From Shimia_B sp038525525 (GTDB lineage Bacteria; Pseudomonadota; Alphaproteobacteria; Rhodobacterales; Rhodobacteraceae), in assembly GCA_038525525.1 (NCBI GenBank), contig JBCBHO010000002.1, forward strand, positions 1 to 64,000: a stretch of 64,000 bases of DNA, given 5' to 3'. This document shows, piece by piece, positions 16,191 to 24,150 of this stretch (within the stretch, counting starts at the first letter, position 1; every line of letters starts with the position of its first letter). The notes under the pieces are model-generated. The model made no database searches and was not told the origin of the DNA. It saw nothing but the letters and a program-made list of their open reading frames with translations. A program made the position numbers and the translations under genes.

Positions 16191-16574
16191 CTAGTCGTCA
16201 AAGACAGAGCCTTCAAGGCGACTAATGGCGCGCCGATCTCGCTTGGTCGGACGCCCGGCCCGATCACGGGCAGGATGCTGCTCTTCGCGCGGCGAGCGCG
16301 CTTTTGGCGGCGCGAGATCCTTGTAGAGCTGCTGTGCCTCCGGGGCTGGGCCGCGGCGCGCGCCGATGGCAACCAGTTCGATGACGCGCACATCGCGCTG
16401 CTGCTGAAATGTCAGCACATCCCCCGGTGCGATGGCGCGCGATGGCTTCGAGATCGGCGTGGAATTCACGCGAACCTTTCCCTCCGAGACGACCCGCGCA
16501 GCAAGCGAGCGCGTCTTGAAGAACCGCGCCTGCCACAGCCACTTGTCGACGCGGATGCTGTCGGTCTCACTCAC
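16191..16574 (-). CDS. S4-domain RNA-binding protein (HslR/Hsp15-like)
   Basis: A 127-residue protein with an S4 domain at residues 8-60 (IRVDKWLWQARFFKTRSLAA, then SKPSRAIAPGDVL) and a basic, disordered tail rich in Arg and Pro. Hsp15-type S4 proteins bind free 50S subunits that still carry nascent peptidyl-tRNA and help rescue them. Its start overlaps the end of the helicase gene by 4 bp, so it is translationally coupled to another RNA-binding protein. A ribosome or RNA quality-control role for the pair is a fair inference. Confidence 0.85.
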   Translation of the reverse strand: MSETDSIRVDKWLWQARFFKTRSLAARVVSEGKVRVNSTPISKPSRAIAPGDVLTFQQQRDVRVIELVAIGARRGPAPEAQQLYKDLAPPKARSPREEQHPARDRAGRPTKRDRRAISRLEGSVFDD

Positions 16575-19480
16575 TCCTTGCCCTTGAGGCCCATGAGGGC
16601 CGCGGCGAAGGGATTGTCCGGGTCGAACTTGTCTTTCTTCTGAGGCTTGGCCTCGTAGGTCTTGGGCCCGCGCGCCTGTGGCTTACCACCCTTGCCCTTG
16701 GCCGGGCCTTTGCCACGGCCCTGCGGCTTGCCGCCTTTCCCCCGGGGTTTCGCGCCATCCGTACGCGCGCCACGCGGGCGACCGCCGCCCCACGTGAAGG
16801 TGAAGAAAACCTCCATCTCCGCCGCGGCGTCTGCCTCGGCTGGCTCAGCAGGCGGCTCCTCGGTTGGCGCGGTCTCCAGCACGGGCGCGGCTTCCTTCGC
16901 GGGAGGCGTGGGCGCATCCTGCGGCAGATCGGCGGGCGGCGGTGTGGGCACCTCCCCCGGCGCGTCGCTGGGCGTTTCTCCGGGCGTTTCTCCAGGCGTT
17001 TCGCCCGGAACCTCGGAGGGCGGCGGGGCGGGCGGCGTCGGAGGCGGAGCGGGCGGCTGAGGAATGCCGGCATCGGCGTCCTCGACGACAGGCGCGGGCT
17101 TTGCGGGTTTCACACGCTCGCCCTTCTCCACGCGGTAGCCAAGGCCCTGCATGAGATCGGCGAATTGCTCCAGCGTCATGCCCGTGATGGAGAGCATGTC
17201 CGCGCTCGCTTCGAAGCCGCCGCGCGTGTCCTGGGTCCGGATCATGTCCGCAAGGCGCTCGAGCATGTCGATCCGGATCGCGCGCTCCCCGGCCGCGCGG
17301 TAGCCCGCCGCGGTGTGGAACCAGTCTTCGGCACCCTTGTCCGTGGGAATGGACACGAGGCCGGGCGGAGGGCTCTCGGGGAAGACATCCACGCCCTTGG
17401 CCAGTGACATGAGCACGAGCCGCAGGCGCGTCGGCGCGGGCTTCAGGAGAAGCGGCAGAAAGATAGTGAACTGCCCGAAGCGCACACCGTGCTTGCGCAG
17501 AAGCCCGCGGGCGTCCTGATCGAGGTTCTTGACGTCATCGGCGACGGCCGCGCGGGGCATGATCCCCATCGCCTCGACCATCTGGAAGGCAAAGCCGCGC
17601 GCGAGCCCGGTCAAAGCCTCATCGCGCTGCATGGCGATCAAAGGTTCGAAGAGCGCAGCAATCTTGCGATCGATGAAGTGCTGCAACCGGCGCGCGACCT
17701 TCTCGGCCAATTCAGGCCCCGCCTCATCGTCGACGAAGGCTTTCACCTGCGGCTTCAACGGGTCGGAACCCTGCACGAGTTTGCCCACGGCCTGGTCGCC
17801 CCACATGAGGCCGCCCTGCTCGGTGAAATCGATCTCTGTATCGGGCGCGTTGTAGAAGCGGTCTGTCATCAGGTGGAATTTGGGAGCGAGCGCCTGGAGC
17901 GCGGCGGAGCGCAGCGTTTTGGCCTCTCCGGCGGAGGAGCTTTCGTCCTGCCGGAACCGAAAGCCCTCAAGCTTGCCCACCACGTGACCTTCCACGGTCA
18001 CTTCACCCTGATCGTTCACCTCGGCCAAAAGCCTCTCCTTCTGTTTCAACCGGCGCATGAGGACGCTCGTGCGCCGATCGACAAATCTCGCGGTCAGCGC
18101 GGTTTGGAGCGCGTCTGACAGGCGGTCTTCTACGGCACGGGTCTCGCCGCGCCAATGGGATTCGTCCTCCACCCAGCCCGCGCGCTGCGCGACGTAGGTC
18201 CATGTGCGAATAAACGCCAAGCGCTTTGACAGCGTGTCGATATCGCCTTCCGTGCGGTCGATCCGGGCGACCTGCCGACGGAACCAGTCATTGGGAATCT
18301 GACCCGCCTCGTGGAGATACTTGAAGATCTGCGCGAGGAGCCCGGCATGCTCCGTGGGTGAGATGCCCCTGAAATCCGGCACGCGGCACACATCCCAGAG
18401 GAGACGGACAGAAGAGCCGGTCGTCGATCTCGCGCGCACTTCGGCCTCGCTCGTCAGCGCCTTGAGCGCTGCGAGGTCGTCGCTTTCCCGCACCCGTGTG
18501 AGCCAGGGGTCGGAGGTGGGCGCTTCCAGGCTCTGGATCAGCCGCTCGGGAGAGCCGAATTCGAGCCGCGAGTTGCGCCATTGCAGCTTTTTCACTGGCG
18601 CGAAGCGATGCTCCTGAATGGACGCCACGACCTCCTCGTGGAGCGGGCTTGCCTCACCGGTGACACCGAACGTGCCATTCGTGCGATAGCGCCCGGCCCG
18701 TCCGGCGATCTGGCCGAGCTCGCCCGCCATGAGAGGACGCATGCGCCGTCCGTCGAACTTGTGCGTGCCGGAGAACGCGACGTGCTCCACGTCGAGGTTG
18801 AGCCCCATGCCGATAGCGTCGGTGGCGACCATGAAGTCCACGTCACCGTTCTGGTAGAGCTCGACCTGCGCGTTCCGCGTACGGGGGCTGAGCGCGCCCA
18901 TGACCACGGCGGCTCCGCCCCGCTGACGTTTCAGAAGCTCGGCGATGGCATAGACATTCTCCACGCTGAAACTCACCACCGCCGACCGGGGCCGCATGCG
19001 GGAGAGCTTCTTTTCGCCCGTATACGTGAGCTCTGAAAACCGCTCCCGGCTCAGGAACTGCGCCTTGGGCACCATCGCCGAAATGGCGGAACGCATCGTA
19101 TCCGCGCCCATAAAGAGCGTCTCGTGCGTCCCGCGCGCGTGCAGAAGCCTGTCCGTGAAGACATGCCCCCGGTCAGGATCTGCGCACATCTGGATCTCGT
19201 CGATGGCGACGAAATCGCAGCCGAGCCCCTCGGGCATCGCCTCGACGGTACAGACCCAGTAGGCCGCGCGATCGGGTACGATGCGTTCCTCGCCGGTCAC
19301 GAGCGCCACGACGGACGGCCCCCGCAACTTGACGATGCGGTCGTAGACTTCGCGCGCGAGGAGCCTCAGAGGCAGCCCGATGATGCCCGTGGGATAGGCG
19401 ATCATGCGCTCGATCGCGTAATGCGTCTTGCCTGTGTTGGTCGGCCCCAAGACGGCGGTGATCCGCCCCATCTCAGCCAT
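16571..19480 (-). CDS. SUV3-like DExH RNA helicase with disordered tail
   Basis: A 969-residue superfamily-2 helicase of the mitochondrial SUV3 type. The Walker A loop GPTNTGKTHYA is at residues 11-21, a DEIQ box near 93, and the helicase C domain contains GMGLNLDVEHVAF and QIAGRAGR near 270. A central helical region resembles the Suv3 C-terminal domain. After about residue 790 the protein is disordered: first a Pro/Glu/Ala segment with tandem GETP repeats, then a Gly/Lys/Arg-rich RNA-binding tail to the end. It probably unwinds structured RNA for degradation or ribosome assembly. The tail may dock the RNA or a nuclease. Confidence 0.85.
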   Translation of the reverse strand: MAEMGRITAVLGPTNTGKTHYAIERMIAYPTGIIGLPLRLLAREVYDRIVKLRGPSVVALVTGEERIVPDRAAYWVCTVEAMPEGLGCDFVAIDEIQMCADPDRGHVFTDRLLHARGTHETLFMGADTMRSAISAMVPKAQFLSRERFSELTYTGEKKLSRMRPRSAVVSFSVENVYAIAELLKRQRGGAAVVMGALSPRTRNAQVELYQNGDVDFMVATDAIGMGLNLDVEHVAFSGTHKFDGRRMRPLMAGELGQIAGRAGRYRTNGTFGVTGEASPLHEEVVASIQEHRFAPVKKLQWRNSRLEFGSPERLIQSLEAPTSDPWLTRVRESDDLAALKALTSEAEVRARSTTGSSVRLLWDVCRVPDFRGISPTEHAGLLAQIFKYLHEAGQIPNDWFRRQVARIDRTEGDIDTLSKRLAFIRTWTYVAQRAGWVEDESHWRGETRAVEDRLSDALQTALTARFVDRRTSVLMRRLKQKERLLAEVNDQGEVTVEGHVVGKLEGFRFRQDESSSAGEAKTLRSAALQALAPKFHLMTDRFYNAPDTEIDFTEQGGLMWGDQAVGKLVQGSDPLKPQVKAFVDDEAGPELAEKVARRLQHFIDRKIAALFEPLIAMQRDEALTGLARGFAFQMVEAMGIMPRAAVADDVKNLDQDARGLLRKHGVRFGQFTIFLPLLLKPAPTRLRLVLMSLAKGVDVFPESPPPGLVSIPTDKGAEDWFHTAAGYRAAGERAIRIDMLERLADMIRTQDTRGGFEASADMLSITGMTLEQFADLMQGLGYRVEKGERVKPAKPAPVVEDADAGIPQPPAPPPTPPAPPPSEVPGETPGETPGETPSDAPGEVPTPPPADLPQDAPTPPAKEAAPVLETAPTEEPPAEPAEADAAAEMEVFFTFTWGGGRPRGARTDGAKPRGKGGKPQGRGKGPAKGKGGKPQARGPKTYEAKPQKKDKFDPDNPFAAALMGLKGKE
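16959..17006 (-). repeat. 12-bp tandem repeats inside the helicase gene
   Basis: Four 12-base units follow each other. The units at 16971, 16983 and 16995 begin GGCGTTTC, and a diverged unit lies at 16959. They encode three GETP units and one SDAP unit in the disordered linker of the helicase. The array keeps the reading frame, so copy number could change without breaking the protein. Confidence 0.8.
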
Positions 19481-19510
19481 GCGTGCTCCCCCGAGACAGG
19501 GGCCAGTCGT

Positions 19511-20071
19511 TCAAAGGCGCTGGCCCGCCGTCGCTTTTTCCAATCTCTCTATCGTCGCCGATAGGTTTTCGCGGTGGGGATGTATAGCCCGCACGGCATG
19601 GTAGACCTCGAGCGCCTCCTCGGGCATGTCGAGCTCTTCAAGTATGACCGCGAGACCGGACATGGCCCCGAAATGCCGCGGCTCCAGCGCCAGCGCGCGG
19701 CGCAGATCGGCGAGCGCCGGGCCGAATTTGCCGACGTTGTAGTAGGCCGTCGCCCGTGCGTGGAAGCCCTGCGCGAAATTCGGCGCATGGTCCGTCAGAG
19801 CCGTGAGATGCTCGATGGCCGCCTCGAAATCCTCGGCCTGCAGGGCAGCCTCACCGCGCTCCAGAAGCAGGTCCATGGCCGGAGAGCCCGATTTGGACCA
19901 TTCCTGCCAGATCTTCTGCTCGAGCGGGGCGTAGTCCGTGGGATCCACGTTCTGCAAGCGCTCAAAGAGCGGGTCCAGATCTGTTTGCTGCGCCGCGGCG
20001 GGTAGGGAAAACCCGACCCCCATCAGAAGTGCCGCAACGGTATATCGACGGATGTTTGTAAACGTGAGCAT
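19511..20071 (-). CDS. Exported TPR-repeat protein
   Basis: A 186-residue periplasmic protein. The start at 20071 gives a signal peptide (about residues 1-27, with cleavage after PAAAQ or nearby). TPR units then occupy about residues 60-170: GEAALQAEDFEAAIEHL, ATAYYNVGKFGPALADLRRA and LAVILEELDMPEEALEVYH. Such proteins act as protein-protein adaptors in the envelope. It lies 30 bp upstream of the helicase gene on the same strand and is divergent from the SCP2 gene. The partner is unknown. Confidence 0.8.
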   Translation of the reverse strand: MLTFTNIRRYTVAALLMGVGFSLPAAAQQTDLDPLFERLQNVDPTDYAPLEQKIWQEWSKSGSPAMDLLLERGEAALQAEDFEAAIEHLTALTDHAPNFAQGFHARATAYYNVGKFGPALADLRRALALEPRHFGAMSGLAVILEELDMPEEALEVYHAVRAIHPHRENLSATIERLEKATAGQRL

Positions 20072-20135
20072 GACGCGTTTGAATGTAGCCGAGGGCAGGA
20101 CAAATACCAGCCTGAGCGAAAGCAAGGAGCAAGAC

Positions 20136-20420
20136 ATGAGCATGATCGACACGGCCGTAGCCGCACTGAGGGAGAAGGTGGACGGCGGCTTCGACGGGAC
20201 CGCGAAATTCGAGATCGCCGACGAGGGCTCGATCATCATCGACCGTGACGGCGTGCGCGCCGACGATGGTGACGCGGACGTCACGCTGAAGGCCGACGCG
20301 GATACCTTCAAAGGCATTCTCGAGGGCAATGTGAACCCCACGACCGCATTCATGACGGGCAAGCTCAGCGTCGATGGCGACATGGGCATGGCCATGAAGC
20401 TCGCGGGCGTTCTGGGCTAG
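20136..20420 (+). CDS. SCP2-domain sterol/lipid-binding protein
   Basis: A 94-residue protein that is a single SCP-2 domain: the opening helix, the strand ADVTLKADADTFKGILEG, then NPTTAFMTGKLSVDGDMGMAMKL at the end, a stretch characteristic of the family. SCP2 domains hold fatty acyl chains or other lipids. The ATG at 20136 follows AAGGAGC. The lipase-like hydrolase begins 5 bp after its stop, so a joint role in handling lipids is plausible. Confidence 0.9.
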   Translation: MSMIDTAVAALREKVDGGFDGTAKFEIADEGSIIIDRDGVRADDGDADVTLKADADTFKGILEGNVNPTTAFMTGKLSVDGDMGMAMKLAGVLG

Positions 20421-20425
20421 GCACC

Positions 20426-21376
20426 ATGGAGGCGGCACCGCTCCATACCGATGTCGCCGAAGGGCCCGACGGCGGGTCAGCCCATTGGCTGCTCGCCTCC
20501 GACGGCCTCCGGATCAGGATCGGCGTCTGGCCCGAGGGCGGGATGCACGGGACGGTGTTCATCTTTCCGGGGCGGACGGAATACGTCGAAAAATACGGTC
20601 GATCGGCGGCCGAACTGAAAACGCGCGGCTTTGCGACCGTGGCCGTGGACTGGCGCGGCCAGGGGATCGCGGATCGCATGCTCGAAGACGGCCGGATCGG
20701 CCATGTCATGCGCTTCGGCGACTACCAGCACGATGTTGCCGCCGTGATGGACGCGGCGCGCCAGCTCGACTTGCCGCGGCCGTGGTTCCTCCTCGGCCAT
20801 TCCATGGGCGGATGCATCGGCCTCAGGGCCGTGCTCGACGGCCTCGACGTCGCCGCCTGTGCGTTTTCGGCACCGATGTGGGGCGTTCAGATTTCGGCCG
20901 GCCTCAGGCCCGTGGCGTGGACGCTGAGCTCGGTCCTGCCGCCCATCGGGCTCGGCAACATGAAATCTCCGGGCACAAAAGACATCGTCTACGTGCTCGA
21001 CGGCGAATTCGAGGACAACACGCTCACCAACGATCGCGAAACGTGGGAGTACATGGCGCGGCAGGCACGGGCGCATCCCGAGATCGCGCTAGGCTCGCCC
21101 TCGATCATCTGGCTGCGTGAGGCCCTCAGGGAGATGCGCACCCTCTCCACACGGCCCTCGCCTGACATGCCAGGGCTGTGCTTGCTCGGCACCAACGAAC
21201 GCATCGTCGATCCTGCGCGCATCAAGCGGCGCATGGAGGAATGGCCCGGCGGTCGGCTCATCGAATTCAAGGATGCCGAGCACGAGGTCATGATGGAGGA
21301 GCCCGAAGTGCGCCGGGCGGTGTTCGACGCGTGCGCGGAGCACTTCAAAGCGGCCACGTTGGCCAAGGCCTCCTGA
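20426..21376 (+). CDS. Alpha/beta hydrolase, lysophospholipase/monoacylglycerol-lipase type
   Basis: A 316-residue alpha/beta hydrolase of the Hydrolase_4 (PldB) group. The oxyanion motif FPGRTEYVEKYG appears near residue 47, the nucleophile elbow GHSMGG near 128, and the catalytic acid and histidine positions lie in the C-terminal third (DAEHEVMMEE near 290). It likely cleaves lysophospholipids or monoglycerides at the membrane. It is cotranscribed with the SCP2 lipid-binding gene directly upstream. The exact substrate is not readable from sequence. Confidence 0.85.
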   Translation: MEAAPLHTDVAEGPDGGSAHWLLASDGLRIRIGVWPEGGMHGTVFIFPGRTEYVEKYGRSAAELKTRGFATVAVDWRGQGIADRMLEDGRIGHVMRFGDYQHDVAAVMDAARQLDLPRPWFLLGHSMGGCIGLRAVLDGLDVAACAFSAPMWGVQISAGLRPVAWTLSSVLPPIGLGNMKSPGTKDIVYVLDGEFEDNTLTNDRETWEYMARQARAHPEIALGSPSIIWLREALREMRTLSTRPSPDMPGLCLLGTNERIVDPARIKRRMEEWPGGRLIEFKDAEHEVMMEEPEVRRAVFDACAEHFKAATLAKAS

Positions 21377-21377
21377 C

Positions 21378-22142
21378 CTAACCCTTGATCTTGTGAACGC
21401 CCATGGCCTCCGCGGCGGCCCCCGCCCGGAGCCAGTTGTGCTCGGACGCGATGAAGAAGACCGTCAGACCGTGATGCACGAGGCTTTCTGCCTGCACCGC
21501 GTTTCCGACAAAGGTCATGTACGCCTTGCCATGTGCCTTGGCGGCTGCGCCACAGGCCGCATAGGCCGCGGCCAATTCGTCTGAGCTTTGGTCGCGTTTG
21601 CCGTATCCCACCGACAGGTCCGCGGGCCCGAGGAAGAGCCCGTCCACGCCCGGCGTGGCCGCGATGGCGTCGACGGCCTCCACGCCAGCAGGCTCCTCGA
21701 TCTGCGCGATGAGAATCGTCTCCGACGTCTGATCGAGGATCTCTGGCATCTTGCGGGTGGCAAATCCGGCCCAGCGCGTCGAGCCGGCATAGCCGCGACC
21801 GCCCAGCCCGAAATGCCCCGCTTTCGCCAGCGCCGCCGCCTTCTCCGCGATATCCACATGGGGCGCGACGATCCCCACGGCTCCGGCGTCGAGGGCTTGC
21901 AGGATATCCGGCGCAGTATTCGCACCGGGGCGCACGAGGATAGGAAAATCAAGCGCCCGCCCGATGGCGAGGCACATGTCCATCCGCGCGCGGTCAAACG
22001 GGGCGTGCTCGGCATCGAGGCAGAGGAAATCGAGGCCGGAGCCGGCGAGCACCTCCACGAGTTCGTAGGCCGGTGTCTTCAGGAAGGTGCCCGCGAGCAT
22101 CTCCCCGGCCATCATGCGGCTCTTGAAATCTGAAATGCCCAT
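21378..22142 (-). CDS. HpcH/HpaI-family aldolase
   Basis: A 254-residue class II pyruvate aldolase-like TIM barrel. Family marks are FLCLDAEHAPFD near residue 38, VRPGANTAPDILQALDAGAVG near 70, the Asp/Glu metal region LIAQIEEPAGVEAVDAIA near 145 and VDGLFLGPADLSVGYG near 170. Relatives split 4-hydroxy-2-oxo acids such as 4-hydroxy-2-oxoheptanedioate or 2-keto-3-deoxy acids. No aromatic or sugar acid pathway lies next to it, so the substrate is open. It has a strong AGGGAGGG site. Confidence 0.85.
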   Translation of the reverse strand: MGISDFKSRMMAGEMLAGTFLKTPAYELVEVLAGSGLDFLCLDAEHAPFDRARMDMCLAIGRALDFPILVRPGANTAPDILQALDAGAVGIVAPHVDIAEKAAALAKAGHFGLGGRGYAGSTRWAGFATRKMPEILDQTSETILIAQIEEPAGVEAVDAIAATPGVDGLFLGPADLSVGYGKRDQSSDELAAAYAACGAAAKAHGKAYMTFVGNAVQAESLVHHGLTVFFIASEHNWLRAGAAAEAMGVHKIKG

Positions 22143-22222
22143 GGTGCCCTCCCTCTGACCGGGGCGAGAGCATCACGGGCGGCTCCGCTTGGCAAGCGCC
22201 CTTGGCCTGCTACCCTAGGGCC

Positions 22223-23239
22223 ATGGTTTTGAGCTTCACGGATCGCGGGATCTACTGCGCGGCGGGCGATTTCTACATCGATCCGTGGCGCCCGGTGGAC
22301 CGCGCGCTCATCACCCATGGCCATGCCGATCACGCGCGGCCGGGCATGGGGCGCTATCTCAGCACGGACGGCGCGGCCCCGGTCATCCGCTACCGCCTCG
22401 GAGATATCGCGCTCGACACCGTGGCCTACGGCGAAGTGCGGCGCATCGGCGATGCGGAGGTCAGCTTCTTCCCGGCGGGCCACGTGCCGGGCTCGGCGCA
22501 GATCCGCGTGGAAGTGGCCGGTGAGGTCTGGGTCGCTTCGGGCGATTACAAGGTGGTCGACGATGGGCTCTCGGAGCCCTTCGAGCCCGTGCCATGCCAC
22601 GCCTTCATCACCGAATGCACCTTTGGCCTCCCCGTCTTCAATTGGACGCCCGAACCGCAGGTCCGCGCATCGCTCAACGCGTGGTGGCGCAAGAACGCGG
22701 CGGAGGGGCGCCCCTCCATCATCGGCGCCTACAGCCTCGGAAAAGCCCAGCGCATCCTTGCCGCCGTGGAGCCGGGTATCGGGCCGATCCTGACCCATGG
22801 CGCGGTGGAGAACACGAACGAAGTCCTGCGCAAACAAGGCTACCGGCTTCCCGACACGCTCCGTGTCACGCCGGATCTCAAGGCGAAAGACCATCCTGGC
22901 GCTCTCATCGTCGCTCCGCCTTCGGCTCTCGGCTCCTCATGGTCACGCCGCTTCAGCGGCGCGTCTTCCGCTTTTGCATCAGGCTGGATGGCGCTCAGGG
23001 GCGTGCGCCGGCGCCGCGCCGCGGACCGCGGATTTGTGATGTCCGATCACGCGGACTGGGCCGGGCTCAACGAGGCCATCGGAGAAACAGGCGCGGAGCG
23101 CATCTTCGTGACCCATGGATACACCTCCGTCTTCCGCCAATGGCTCGAGGCGCAAGGCTATGACGCCGCCATCGTGGAGACCGATTACGAGGGCGACAGT
23201 CTCGACGCCTCGGACGACACCGCCAACGAGGCCGCATGA
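22223..23239 (+). CDS. Ligase-associated DNA exonuclease (metallo-beta-lactamase/CPSF fold)
   Basis: A 338-residue nuclease of the beta-CASP metallo-beta-lactamase group. Metal-binding motifs are ALITHGHADHARPG near residue 34, the FPAGHVPGSAQI histidine near 90, ASGDYK near 112, and FVMSDHADW and VTHGY at the C-terminus. The family is usually encoded beside an ATP-dependent DNA ligase and is thought to process ends before sealing. Here the ligase lies one gene downstream. The start at 22223 is chosen because the family begins at MVLSFTDRGIYC. The ATG of the next gene overlaps its stop by 4 bp. Confidence 0.9.
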   Translation: MVLSFTDRGIYCAAGDFYIDPWRPVDRALITHGHADHARPGMGRYLSTDGAAPVIRYRLGDIALDTVAYGEVRRIGDAEVSFFPAGHVPGSAQIRVEVAGEVWVASGDYKVVDDGLSEPFEPVPCHAFITECTFGLPVFNWTPEPQVRASLNAWWRKNAAEGRPSIIGAYSLGKAQRILAAVEPGIGPILTHGAVENTNEVLRKQGYRLPDTLRVTPDLKAKDHPGALIVAPPSALGSSWSRRFSGASSAFASGWMALRGVRRRRAADRGFVMSDHADWAGLNEAIGETGAERIFVTHGYTSVFRQWLEAQGYDAAIVETDYEGDSLDASDDTANEAA

Positions 23240-24150
23240 CCGCAACGTTTCCCTGGGATGGCCAGCCCCGCCACTGGCGCGACCGCGTCATCGCCTGGGG
23301 CGCGCAGCGCATCGTGCAGCCCAGCCTACGCCGGGAGGCGAGCTGGGAGAGCCACCGCCGGGGCTTTCGACTCGCTGCCCGCCTCCGCCGATCTTCCCGC
23401 GCCAAGGGCATCTCCTGGCGGTCGGTGGCGCTCGGGCCGCTCGGCGCGCTGGAGATCCTGCCCAAGGCCCCGACGCGGCGTCTCCTCTACGTCCACGGGG
23501 GTGGGTTCGTGCTCGGCGCGCCAGAGACGCATCTCGTGCTTATGACGCATCTCGCCAAGGCCGCCAATGCCGCCATCCTCGCGCCCGCCTATCGCCTCGC
23601 CCCCGAGAACCCCTTCCCCGCAGCCGCCGACGACGTGGAGGCTGCCACAGACGCGGCCCGGGGCTGGCGGCGTGATCTCGGACCCGTTTTTCTCGGGGGA
23701 GACAGTGCCGGCGGATGCCTGGCGCTCGTGGCGCTCCAGCATGCGCTCCGGACCGGTACAGAGATCGGCGGCACCGTTCTCTTCAGCCCGGCCACGATCG
23801 TCGACCCGGAGCGCCCGGTGCCCGAGGCGAACGACCTGCTTTTCCCCGAGGTCCTGCTGCACCGCATCGGCGCGGCCTATGCCCGCGACGCGGACGCGCG
23901 CGACCCGCGCCTCGCGCCCGTCCACGGCGACTATACCGGCGCGCCGCCCACGCTCATCCATTGCGTGAAAGGAGAGTTCCTCGAGGAAGACAGCGATGAG
24001 ATCGCCGCGCGGCTGGCTGGATGCGGCGCGCAAGTGACCCTCGAGAAAGTCCGGTCCATGCCCCATGCCTGGCACTTCATGGCGGGCTCCTCCCCGCTCG
24101 CGGATGACGCCGTGGCCCGAGCCGCCGCCTTCATCGGGGCGCAGCCATGA
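23236..24150 (+). CDS. Alpha/beta hydrolase, HSL/acetyl-esterase type
   Basis: A 304-residue esterase-like protein of the hormone-sensitive-lipase group. It shows the oxyanion motif YVHGGGFVLGAPETH near residue 80, nucleophile GGDSAGG near 155 and the Asp/His end (MPHAWHFMAG near 277). It is wedged between the exonuclease and the DNA ligase with 4-bp overlaps on both sides, which is a surprising place for an esterase. It shares the LGAPETH motif with the second HSL-type hydrolase near nusB. Whether it takes part in DNA repair or is a passenger is unknown. Confidence 0.85.
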   Translation: MTATFPWDGQPRHWRDRVIAWGAQRIVQPSLRREASWESHRRGFRLAARLRRSSRAKGISWRSVALGPLGALEILPKAPTRRLLYVHGGGFVLGAPETHLVLMTHLAKAANAAILAPAYRLAPENPFPAAADDVEAATDAARGWRRDLGPVFLGGDSAGGCLALVALQHALRTGTEIGGTVLFSPATIVDPERPVPEANDLLFPEVLLHRIGAAYARDADARDPRLAPVHGDYTGAPPTLIHCVKGEFLEEDSDEIAARLAGCGAQVTLEKVRSMPHAWHFMAGSSPLADDAVARAAAFIGAQP

